Assembly: GCA_031274985.1 (NCBI GenBank)
Contig: JAISPK010000045.1
Coordinates: forward strand, 1-5,752
DNA length: 5,752 bases
Origin: Coriobacteriales bacterium
Lineage (GTDB): Bacteria > Actinomycetota > Coriobacteriia > Coriobacteriales > UBA8131
Reading direction: 5' to 3'
The stretch's first letter is position 1, and each line of letters starts with the position of its first letter. Below are positions 1 to 5,299 of this stretch, one piece after another. A program made the translations under genes and the position numbers. The notes below the pieces were generated by a model. The model did not search any database, was not told where the DNA came from, and was given only the letters and a program-made list of their open reading frames with translations.

Positions 1-80
1 GTGCTCGTGGGTGTGGGTGTGCATGGGGGTGTGCTCGTGGGTGTGGGTGCGGGTGTGGGTGTGGGTGTGGGTGTGGGTGT
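1..80. repeat. GTGGGT hexanucleotide microsatellite with a nested 30-bp repeat, inside bioY
   Basis: The plus strand carries (GGGTGT)n. GGG triplets start at 39, 45, 51, 57, 63, 69 and 75, exactly 6 bp apart. A higher-order 30-bp periodicity is also visible: bases 1-20 and 31-50 match at 19 of 20 positions. In the bioY frame the hexamer reads Thr-His and the 30-bp unit reads THTHEHTPMH. Both periods are multiples of three, so copy-number change would lengthen or shorten the protein without shifting the frame. The left end of the repeat lies outside the window. Confidence 0.95.
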
Positions 81-462
81 CTGTTTGAGGGCTCTTTTTT
101 GTTTGCGTTGTTTTTTGCACCTCAACGCGCTTGGATCGCAGTACTCTGCTGCGAATAAACGCGATGATCACCGCGGCCAGCAAAAAGCCTATGAGAAACC
201 CACCGGTCGGTCCGGCCAAAACAGCAATACCGCCTCGCATGCCGGAGAACACCGGCAGACCGAGGCAACCAAGCGCCAGGTACCCGCCCACCGCTGCCAC
301 CGAGTAGGCAGGAGGCAGGAGGCAGATCACGAGGCCAACTACCAGAGATTGCAAGGTAAAGGGCACCGGGCCAAAGGGCACAGCAATAAGGGCGCCAACC
401 GAGATGAGCGCGATGCTCAGGCCGGTCAAAGCCAGTGATTGGGTTTTGGATCGTGCGGCCAT
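1..462 (-). CDS. bioY: Biotin transporter BioY (ECF S-component), 5' part, with His-rich tract; truncated by window edge
   Basis: The minus-strand frame starting with ATG at 462 stays open to position 1 (154 codons visible) and continues outside the window. BioY is the membrane substrate-binding subunit of an energy-coupling factor transporter that imports biotin, usually with EcfA/EcfA'/EcfT; none of those is visible here. Family hallmarks are clear: PFGPVPFTLQSL (29-40), LGLPVFSGMRGG (67-78) and GPTGGFLIGFLLA (84-96). Hydrophobic segments lie at about 11-29, 37-51, 52-70 and 86-104, matching TM1-TM4 of the usual six. A basic stretch (104-124) follows, then a Thr-His tract from 129 to 154 with 11 His in 26 residues. 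By the positive-inside rule this loop should be cytoplasmic, between TM4 and TM5. Such a tract is not part of the typical BioY. AGAAGGGA precedes the ATG and supports this start. The family call is firm; a role for the His tract is inference. Confidence 0.93.
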   Translation of the reverse strand, partial: MAARSKTQSLALTGLSIALISVGALIAVPFGPVPFTLQSLVVGLVICLLPPAYSVAAVGGYLALGCLGLPVFSGMRGGIAVLAGPTGGFLIGFLLAAVIIAFIRSRVLRSKRVEVQKTTQTKKSPQTDTHTHTHTHTRTHTHEHTPMHTHTHEH

Positions 463-466
463 CGAT

Positions 467-473
467 TCCCTTC
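467..473 (-). promoter_or_regulatory. Ribosome binding site of bioY
   Basis: The minus strand reads GAAGGGA just before ATCG and the ATG at 462. The AAGG core is 6 nt from the start codon. It selects this ATG as the bioY start over any start further upstream. Confidence 0.6.
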
Positions 474-487
474 TTTTGGAATAAACG

Positions 488-493
488 ATTGTA
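488..493 (-). promoter_or_regulatory. Candidate -10 box for bioY
   Basis: The minus strand reads TACAAT, one mismatch from TATAAT, 25 bases upstream of the bioY ATG. No convincing -35 hexamer is seen at 16-18 bp spacing. The box lies within a small ATTG-N5-CAAT inverted repeat (488-500). I found no clear BirA-type operator. The call is tentative. Confidence 0.3.
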
Positions 494-568
494 ACGCAAT
501 GCTTTCTCTCTTACACGACCTTCCTGATACTCTGCTCGAATTGAGCTGCTGTCAGTCTCATGGCAACT

Positions 569-574
569 TATAAT
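569..574 (+). promoter_or_regulatory. Candidate -10 box of the ogt promoter
   Basis: A perfect TATAAT lies 52 bp upstream of the ogt ATG, in an otherwise non-coding divergent region, and would give a leader of about 45 nt. The -35 region is weak: TTGAGC at 541-546 is 22 bp away, too far for a classic sigma-70-type promoter, and CTGTCA at 549-554 is too close. The -10 is therefore supported and the -35 is not. Confidence 0.5.
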
Positions 575-613
575 GGTGCTAACCAAAACGCAAATCATTT
601 GAGCGTTTCGGCG

Positions 614-623
614 AGAGGAAGGG
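614..623 (+). promoter_or_regulatory. Ribosome binding site of ogt
   Basis: The purine-rich AGAGGAAGGG ends three bases before the ATG at 627. Its AGGA core has normal spacing to the start codon, which supports this start. Confidence 0.65.
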
Positions 624-626
624 ACC

Positions 627-1202
627 ATGTACTACGCAACTACTTGCACGTCGCCCCTTGGCACTCTGACTCTGGCGAGTAACGGAGAACAACTCCTGGG
701 CCTTTGGCTCAAGGAGCAGAAGTATCACGGATGCACCCTTTTTGAAGAGATGGTCCAAAACGATAATCTGGAGGTGTTTAAAAAAACCAGGTTGTGGTTG
801 GAGCGCTATTTTGACGGGCAGAAGCCAGGGCCGCATGAGCTGCCGCTCGCCCCTCCTGGCAGTGAATTTCGCCAGGCGGTCTGGAAGCTGCTCTGCCAGA
901 TACCCTATGGCGAAGTGACCACCTACGGAGCCATAGCCCACAAGATCGCTGCTGATAGAGACAAGGCGCGTTTGCCTGGTAAAGCACTTGGCGCAGGCAA
1001 GGCGCGTATGTCGAGTCAGGCAGTTGGTGGAGCGGTTGGACACAACCCTCTCTCGATTATCATCCCCTGCCATAGAGTCGTCGGATCAAACGGAAGCCTG
1101 ACCGGCTATGCAGGCGGCCTGCCTCTCAAAATAAAACTCCTCAAGCTTGAAGGGGTTGATGTCTCGCAGTTCTTTGTCCCCCAAAAAGGCACTGCCCTCT
1201 AA
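627..1202 (+). CDS. ogt: Methylated-DNA-[protein]-cysteine S-methyltransferase (O6-alkylguanine-DNA alkyltransferase)
   Basis: This 191-residue suicide repair protein transfers the methyl group from O6-methylguanine (and O4-methylthymine) in DNA to its own cysteine. The C-terminal catalytic domain is complete: FRQAVWKLLCQIPYGEVTTY (81-100), QAVGGAVGHNP (131-141), IIIPCHRVVG (144-153) with acceptor Cys148, and SLTGYAGG (157-164). Tyr100 aligns with the base-flipping tyrosine of human MGMT. Gln131 sits where human MGMT has the arginine finger (ARAVGG); as I recall, Gln is common there in clostridial-type homologs, so this does not imply loss of activity. Between the helix at 101-108 and the QAVGG motif the protein has an extended basic loop (about 109-128) bounded by two copies of a 10-bp direct repeat. 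The gene stands alone, divergent from bioY and convergent with the wall operon. It lacks an AdaA-type Cys4 zinc domain, so it is an Ogt rather than Ada. TAA stop. Confidence 0.95.
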   Translation: MYYATTCTSPLGTLTLASNGEQLLGLWLKEQKYHGCTLFEEMVQNDNLEVFKKTRLWLERYFDGQKPGPHELPLAPPGSEFRQAVWKLLCQIPYGEVTTYGAIAHKIAADRDKARLPGKALGAGKARMSSQAVGGAVGHNPLSIIIPCHRVVGSNGSLTGYAGGLPLKIKLLKLEGVDVSQFFVPQKGTAL

Positions 1203-1214
1203 GCCACGTCAGAA

Positions 1215-1233
1215 GCGCCCAATTTTCCGGCGC
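1215..1233 (+). terminator. Possible weak hairpin downstream of ogt
   Basis: GCGCC (1215-1219) can pair with GGCGC (1229-1233) around a 9-nt loop, 12 bp after the ogt stop. No long T-run follows (AAAGTTTGA), so it is a poor classical intrinsic terminator. In the minus direction the same stem is followed by TTCT. Confidence 0.25.
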
Positions 1234-1244
1234 AAAGTTTGACC

Positions 1245-1284
1245 ATTTCAATAGGTCACGTTAAATTTCAATATGCCACGTTAA
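1245..1284. repeat. Two tandem 20-bp repeats, IS21-like terminal repeat motif
   Basis: Bases 1245-1264 and 1265-1284 are directly adjacent copies of a 20-bp unit matching at 18 of 20 positions (consensus ATTTCAATAKGYCACGTTAA). The left copy is preceded by GTTTGACC, and GTTAA recurs at 1288-1292. The surrounding stretch is much richer in A/T than the flanking genes. From memory, IS21-family ends carry several copies of a roughly 20-bp transposase-binding repeat with a TTCAATA(T/G)G-CAC core, which these resemble closely. No istA/istB coding remnant is present, so this would be an isolated end or relic. Regulatory protein sites are the alternative. Confidence 0.6.
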
Positions 1285-1309
1285 TAAAGTTAAAAACCAT
1301 GAAGAAACG

Positions 1310-1320
1310 CTGCCCGGCAG
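1310..1320 (-). terminator. Possible weak terminator after the carbonic anhydrase gene
   Basis: An 11-bp near-palindrome (CTGCC, one base, GGCAG) lies 24 bp beyond the stop of the leftward operon. On the minus strand it is followed by CGTTTCTTC, a loose pyrimidine tract. The usable stem is only 4 bp with a 3-nt loop, so support is weak. Confidence 0.25.
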
Positions 1321-1344
1321 AGCAGGAGGTTTGGTGTCGTCTGC

Positions 1345-1899
1345 CTATGCGACCTCAGTAAGCTCGCCGGTGTCGGAATCGATGATAAAGCCTTGCACCC
1401 TTCCAGACGAGGGAATAAACGGGTGTGTTCTGATTAACCCTACGCTGCACCGGACCGACTCCTCTAAAACGCTGAATCCTTCAAGCCAGGCCTCCAGATT
1501 GATCCCCTCAATGCGGGCGGCTTCAAAAACCTCGTCCGTGATACCGGCTTGCTTCATCAGGGTACTCATGGAAAAACAACTCATGCCCTGAGCGCCGCAG
1601 TCGGTATGCGCAATGACCATGATGTCCTGCACTCCCAGCTGATGTACGGCAACGAGCAGCGACCGCATGACCGCCCCGTAGTGACCATCGACCTCAGCCC
1701 CTGCAACTTTGATGATGCTGGCATCTCCATTGCGCAGCCCCAGAGCCGCTGGCAGCATGGTGGTGAGCCTGGTATCCAAACAGGTTACCAGGGCCAGATG
1801 CTTTGCGGGCTTTCTCTGGGCCTTGAACGGCTGTCCCTCCGCACGGGCAACGAAACCCTTGTTATACGCAAGCAGGTCGGCAATAAGACAATTGTTCAC
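1345..1899 (-). CDS. Beta-class carbonic anhydrase
   Basis: This 184-residue protein is predicted to interconvert CO2 and bicarbonate in the cytoplasm with a zinc ion. It carries the beta-class signature: CLDTRL (40-45), giving zinc ligand Cys40 and the Asp42-Arg44 dyad, and AHTDCG (97-102), giving ligands His98 and Cys101. NGDASIIKVAGAEV (57-70) and MRSLLVAVHQLGV (78-90) are typical of the compact subfamily that includes mycobacterial Rv1284 and Bacillus YtiB. In many members the third motif reads (R/K)NAG; here it is KVAG, with Val in place of Asn. There is no signal peptide. The start is a GTG 12 nt after the ftsQ TAA, without a strong Shine-Dalgarno, which suggests translation coupled to ftsQ. 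It is the last gene of the murC-murB-ftsQ run, an unusual neighbour that might tie bicarbonate supply to growth, though that is only inference. TAG stop. Confidence 0.92.
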   Translation of the reverse strand: MNNCLIADLLAYNKGFVARAEGQPFKAQRKPAKHLALVTCLDTRLTTMLPAALGLRNGDASIIKVAGAEVDGHYGAVMRSLLVAVHQLGVQDIMVIAHTDCGAQGMSCFSMSTLMKQAGITDEVFEAARIEGINLEAWLEGFSVLEESVRCSVGLIRTHPFIPSSGRVQGFIIDSDTGELTEVA

Positions 1900-1911
1900 A
1901 GGACTTACCGC

Positions 1912-2955
1912 TTACTCTGTCGCACGATAGGTGGCACGGTCTGCCACACGGACGTTGATATACGTGATAGTACCTTCGTATTCTGCGAGCAGGGTGGCAA
2001 TAGCCCGCTCCTTTGCCTCGATATCTTCAGCAGCACCAAAAGCTACCCCCACGTTGTTATAGAGGGTAAACGTGGTTTTCACAGCATCCGGCGCAGAGAT
2101 GACGGCAACCATTCCCCTCATCTCCGAAGAGAACCCTCTGAGCATTGCCAGAGCATTGACCACCCCTTCATCGGTCTCCAGAACACCGGACTGAGGCCTC
2201 ACTGCTGCAGAGATGTCCTTGATCTTGGGGATCTTGACGAGTTCTTCGAGGTTTATCCGCACGCCACTGATGCTGTCGTTGTCAATCTGCCCTATCCAAC
2301 AGCCGTCTTCGGCAATGGCCCATTGCTGCACTGAATCATTGGCTGTCTCCGGCACGATGCTCACCACGGCCGCAATCGGCTGCTCGGCTATGCGCAAAAT
2401 GAGGGTGTCCGGAAACCCAGACTCAACACTTGCTTCCCTGATCCAGGGGTCTGCCAGAAGTCGGGCACGGATGCCTTCTTTGTCGGTCCTGAAAAAGGTA
2501 GAGCCCTCGGGCACGTCAGCTAATTTGGTCACATAACCACTCATGAGCTTGACGTTGCCTGCGACGGATATCTGCTTTATGGGAAAGATGCTGGAAAAGT
2601 AGAGTGCCGTGACGACACCGCACAACACCACAGCCAGGGCTAAAAGGGCAAAGAGCTTGATTTTTATACCTTGCGGCAAAATCTGAGCACCTCGCGCAGA
2701 CGCAGAAGTCGAGCGTTGCGTGCGGCGCGTGCTCCGTGGGCTCGTTTGGGTGTTGCGGGAGGGTCGACGAGCGGTTGTGCTGCCGGAGGATTTTTTACGT
2801 TCGGCAGAAGAAGCCTCCAGGCCATCGGCAGAATCGAGGACATAGGGTGTTTTGGGGTGTACCTGCCGTGATGATCTCACGTGGGTACGCTCAGTTTGTT
2901 GTTTTCGTTTCCTCGAAGCCGATGAATTGGACCTCTGTCTGAAGTTCTGTGCCAT
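1912..2955 (-). CDS. ftsQ: Cell division protein FtsQ/DivIB
   Basis: This bitopic membrane protein of the divisome bridges FtsB/FtsL and the septal wall synthase FtsW/FtsI. The 347-residue product has three parts. Residues 1-97 are a cytoplasmic, probably disordered tail rich in Ser, Thr, Arg and Lys. Residues about 98-120 are the single transmembrane helix (LFALLALAVVLCGVVTALYF, 101-120). Residues about 126-197 are a POTRA domain (IKQISVAGN, then DPWIREASVESGFPDTLILRIAEQ at 169-192 overall), followed by the FtsQ/DivIB domain to the C-terminus (YINVRVADRATYR, 332-344). The ATG at 2955 lies 65 nt inside the 3' end of murB and has only a weak GAAAGAAG ribosome site. A GTG at 2880 just past the murB stop would shorten the tail by 25 residues but has no ribosome site either. 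Neither ftsA nor ftsZ follows. TAA stop. Confidence 0.92.
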   Translation of the reverse strand: MAQNFRQRSNSSASRKRKQQTERTHVRSSRQVHPKTPYVLDSADGLEASSAERKKSSGSTTARRPSRNTQTSPRSTRRTQRSTSASARGAQILPQGIKIKLFALLALAVVLCGVVTALYFSSIFPIKQISVAGNVKLMSGYVTKLADVPEGSTFFRTDKEGIRARLLADPWIREASVESGFPDTLILRIAEQPIAAVVSIVPETANDSVQQWAIAEDGCWIGQIDNDSISGVRINLEELVKIPKIKDISAAVRPQSGVLETDEGVVNALAMLRGFSSEMRGMVAVISAPDAVKTTFTLYNNVGVAFGAAEDIEAKERAIATLLAEYEGTITYINVRVADRATYRATE

Positions 2956-3832
2956 ATTCTTCTTTCACGCGATGACGTATCTCCCTGATTATAGCAAGGA
3001 CATCTGCCGCAGTTGCCGAGCCGTTATTTACAATGAAGTTTGCATGCTTTGAGGATACCTCAGCGCCACCTACCCGATAGCCCTTGAACCCCAGACCCTC
3101 GATTATCGCACCGGCACTATCACCGGGGGGATTCCTGAACACCGAACCGGCAGAAGGCTTATTGAGCGGCTGTGTCGCTTTGCGGCGACCCAGCAACGCC
3201 TCCATCCTACCCTGTATCTGCGCCACGTTGCTCGGCTTGGCCAAAAGCTCGGCCTCTACGATGATGTCACCGGGGGTAATACCGCTGCAGCGATACTCCC
3301 AGGGCAGTTCGTAGCCCTGCACCCGCAGCAAGCCCACCTCGGGCCGATAGACGGTGAGACTTGCGACAATCGCGCCGATTCCCTCGGTAGACGTGCCGGC
3401 ATTCATAACCAAAGCTCCGCCGAGCGTGCCGGGGATGCCAACGGCAAACTCAAATCCGCTGAAGCCGTTCTTAAAGGCGGTTTGCACCAGATTGGCGAGA
3501 ATGACCCCGCTACCGGCTACCAGGGGGACCGTAGCCCCGTCCACCTCGCCAAGGACGATTTCTTTGAACTGGCCGGTGAGCGTGAGTACCATGCCGCGCC
3601 AGCCCTGGTCGTGTACCAGCAGATTGCTGCCTCTTCCAATCACTGCCCAGGGCATCTGCTCAGCAGCTGCCACCGTCAGGCAAACCTGCAAATCGTGCAC
3701 ACTGGCGCACTCCACAAATAGTGAAACCGGCCCACCAATCTGGTAGGAGGTGCGGCGATTCATCGGCTCATCGAGGTAGACGTTGCCGTCCAGGCTGCCC
3801 CTGAGTTCGCTATAGGCATCAAGAATAGCCAT
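2891..3832 (-). CDS. murB: UDP-N-acetylenolpyruvoylglucosamine reductase MurB (type II)
   Basis: This FAD-dependent cytoplasmic enzyme reduces UDP-GlcNAc-enolpyruvate with NADPH to UDP-MurNAc, the second committed step of peptidoglycan precursor synthesis. Of 313 residues, the FAD-binding part shows TSYQIGGP (28-35), VIGRGSNLLV (64-73) and EFAVGIPGTLGGALVMNAG (128-146). The C-terminal part has WEYRCS (178-183) with the conserved Arg181, KPSAGSVFRNP (225-235) with proton-donor Ser230, and LQTEVQFIG (297-305) with catalytic Glu300. The short length and the absence of the extra substrate-binding insertion fit type II enzymes such as those of Staphylococcus and Bacillus. Its ATG directly abuts the murC stop (TAGATG), and an AGGA 7 nt upstream lies within murC, so translation is probably coupled. 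Its product is the substrate of MurC. The 3' end overlaps ftsQ. TGA stop. Confidence 0.97.
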   Translation of the reverse strand: MAILDAYSELRGSLDGNVYLDEPMNRRTSYQIGGPVSLFVECASVHDLQVCLTVAAAEQMPWAVIGRGSNLLVHDQGWRGMVLTLTGQFKEIVLGEVDGATVPLVAGSGVILANLVQTAFKNGFSGFEFAVGIPGTLGGALVMNAGTSTEGIGAIVASLTVYRPEVGLLRVQGYELPWEYRCSGITPGDIIVEAELLAKPSNVAQIQGRMEALLGRRKATQPLNKPSAGSVFRNPPGDSAGAIIEGLGFKGYRVGGAEVSSKHANFIVNNGSATAADVLAIIREIRHRVKEEYGTELQTEVQFIGFEETKTTN

Positions 3833-5221
3833 CTATTGTTCCTGTAGCTTTCTTAACTCCTCAAGGATCCTGGGCGCCTCATAGGTCACGTCCCCTGCCC
3901 CCATGGTCAAAACGAGGCTGCCCGGCTCTGCCAGAGCGGCCATAGCTGCGGCAAGCTGGTCGCGATCGTCAATGAAGCGCAGGCGCGCGGTGGGCTTGTG
4001 CTTCTTGATTGCCTTGAGCATGCGATTTGAGTCAATGCCGGGGATGGGAGTCTCTCCCGCAGAAAAAACCGGCATGAGGGTGATGGTAGTAGCGTTGTCA
4101 AACGAGGTGGAAAACTCCGTGAGAAACGCCTGCGTTCGCGTGTAGCGGTGCGGCTGAAAGAGGAGGTGAACCGACGAGAACCCGAGGCTCCTGGCCGCTT
4201 TGAGCGTGGCGTCGATCTCGGTGGGATGGTGCGCGTAGTCGTCCACGACCAACACGCCGTTGGCCTCGCCGATATGGTCAAAGCGGCGGTGCGCTCCCTC
4301 GTAGGTGCTCAGCGCACGGGCAGACTCCTTGCGGTCAAAACCCAGCCAGTCAAGCACCGCCATCACCGCGGTAGCGTTGAGGAGGTTATGCAAGCCGGGG
4401 GATTTGCTCAGGCTGATGGGTACTTTCCCGCCATCCTTGAAGCAAACCTCCTGGCTTACGGGATCAAGGCGCACGTCCGCCTCATCAGAGGTGCCGTAGC
4501 TCAACACCGGTTTGCCACTTTGGCAGGCAAGCTCAAGCAAGCCGGGGCTCTCCGCGCACACAACGGCTATGCCCTCCGGGTGGAGCTTGTCCAAAAACGC
4601 CAGGAAGGAGTGCTCGATCTCTTCAAAGCTCTTGAAGTGATCCATGTGGTCGGCCTCTATGTTGGTGATGACTGCCACCTGAGGATCCAGCTCAATAAAG
4701 GAGGAGTCGGATTCATCGGCCTCTACCACCATATAGCCGGCCTTGGAGTAATGGGCGCTGGACTCGTAGGCATTGAGCACGCCGCCGATGAGAAACGCCG
4801 GGTCATTGCCCATCTCGGTAAGTGCGGTAGCCAGCATTGCCGAAGTGGTGGTTTTACCATGCGTGCCCGCCACGGCCAGCATCTTGTGGTTGCGACCCAG
4901 CCACGCAAGCATTTTGGCGCGGTGCCATACCGGGATGTTGCGCTCGCAAGCGGCGATGATCTCGGGGTTGGTTGCCGGTATGGCCGTGGAGGCCACCACC
5001 AGCTCAAGGGAACTATCAGCCACATTGGCTTCTTTGTGTTCAAAGTGCAGCTCGACATCCTCGCCCAGTAGGGTTTGGAGGTAGCTGCTCTCGCGCAGGT
5101 CCGAACCGGACACCTGCATGCCACTCTTGTGGGCAAAATAGGCAAGTCCGGCCATGCCGGAGCCTGCCACGCCCACAAAATGGACTCTCTTGTAATCGTG
5201 CTCTGATGAATTGGAACTCAA
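3833..5221 (-). CDS. murC: UDP-N-acetylmuramate--L-alanine ligase MurC
   Basis: This cytoplasmic ATP-dependent ligase adds L-alanine to UDP-MurNAc, the first step of stem-peptide assembly. All three Mur ligase domains are present in 462 residues, the usual family length. The N-terminal UDP-binding Rossmann domain has HFVGVAGSGMAGLA (14-27). The central ATPase domain has AGTHGKTTT (118-126), EADESD (167-172), TNIEADHMDHF (186-196), PGLHNLLNATA (275-285) and GAHRRFD (309-315). The C-terminal domain has VVDDYAHHPTEI (325-336), QPHRYTRT (356-363) and LTMGAGDV (438-445). The HRRFDHIGEANGV and YAHHPTEI features separate MurC from MurD/E/F and Mpl. The start is a TTG at 5221 supported by AAGGAG four bases upstream; no ATG or GTG is better placed. 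It is the first gene of the leftward run and is divergent from murJ. murG, its common upstream neighbour in dcw clusters, is not adjacent. TAG stop. Confidence 0.97.
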   Translation of the reverse strand: MSSNSSEHDYKRVHFVGVAGSGMAGLAYFAHKSGMQVSGSDLRESSYLQTLLGEDVELHFEHKEANVADSSLELVVASTAIPATNPEIIAACERNIPVWHRAKMLAWLGRNHKMLAVAGTHGKTTTSAMLATALTEMGNDPAFLIGGVLNAYESSAHYSKAGYMVVEADESDSSFIELDPQVAVITNIEADHMDHFKSFEEIEHSFLAFLDKLHPEGIAVVCAESPGLLELACQSGKPVLSYGTSDEADVRLDPVSQEVCFKDGGKVPISLSKSPGLHNLLNATAVMAVLDWLGFDRKESARALSTYEGAHRRFDHIGEANGVLVVDDYAHHPTEIDATLKAARSLGFSSVHLLFQPHRYTRTQAFLTEFSTSFDNATTITLMPVFSAGETPIPGIDSNRMLKAIKKHKPTARLRFIDDRDQLAAAMAALAEPGSLVLTMGAGDVTYEAPRILEELRKLQEQ

Positions 5222-5225
5222 CGTA

Positions 5226-5231
5226 CTCCTT
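5226..5231 (-). promoter_or_regulatory. Ribosome binding site selecting the TTG start of murC
   Basis: The minus strand reads ACAAGGAGTACG directly before TTG at 5221. AAGGAG is a strong Shine-Dalgarno match, although the 4-nt spacing is short. It is the main reason to accept the rare TTG start, since no other start codon is nearby. Confidence 0.7.
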
Positions 5232-5263
5232 GTAGATAATTTTCGTGTGATTTACCCATGAAA

Positions 5264-5272
5264 TGCTAACAT
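5264..5272 (+). promoter_or_regulatory. Candidate extended -10 for murJ in the murC-murJ divergent region
   Basis: TGCTAACAT fits an extended -10 (TG, one base, TAACAT) and would start transcription about 20 nt before the murJ ATG. No good -35 is seen. The 78-bp gap between the murC and murJ starts must also hold the leftward murC promoter, for which I see no convincing boxes. Confidence 0.3.
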
Positions 5273-5299
5273 AAAAGACCCGTGTGTTATCCTACAGCT

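Noticed and set aside
1..80. Microsatellite as a phase-variation switch
   Set aside because: The 6-bp and 30-bp units are multiples of three, so copy-number changes cannot shift the bioY frame; only length variation is expected.
1..438. Plus-strand open frame of 145 codons rich in Val-Gly repeats
   Set aside because: It reads the microsatellite and the complement of bioY; the opposite strand encodes a clear BioY with a ribosome site, so this is a shadow frame.
541..574. TTGAGC (541-546) as the -35 partner of TATAAT at 569-574
   Set aside because: The spacer would be 22 bp, beyond the 16-18 bp normally tolerated.
122..628. Minus-strand 168-codon frame overlapping bioY and the ogt leader
   Set aside because: Wrong frame: it covers the bioY region without family similarity, contains the intergenic promoter region, and lacks a ribosome site.
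1299..1361. Small plus-strand ORF of 20 codons starting ATGAAGAAACGC downstream of the tandem repeats
   Set aside because: Considered as an IstA start or small peptide, but it has no ribosome site, no resemblance to IstA and runs into the carbonic anhydrase 3' end.
1549..2334. Plus-strand 261-codon frame opposite the carbonic anhydrase and ftsQ genes
   Set aside because: It spans the junction of two real genes on the other strand and has no recognisable motif or ribosome site.
4148..5071. Plus-strand 307-codon frame opposite murC
   Set aside because: It lies fully antisense to a complete, motif-rich murC, shows no recognisable domain, and is the usual mirror frame in GC-biased DNA.
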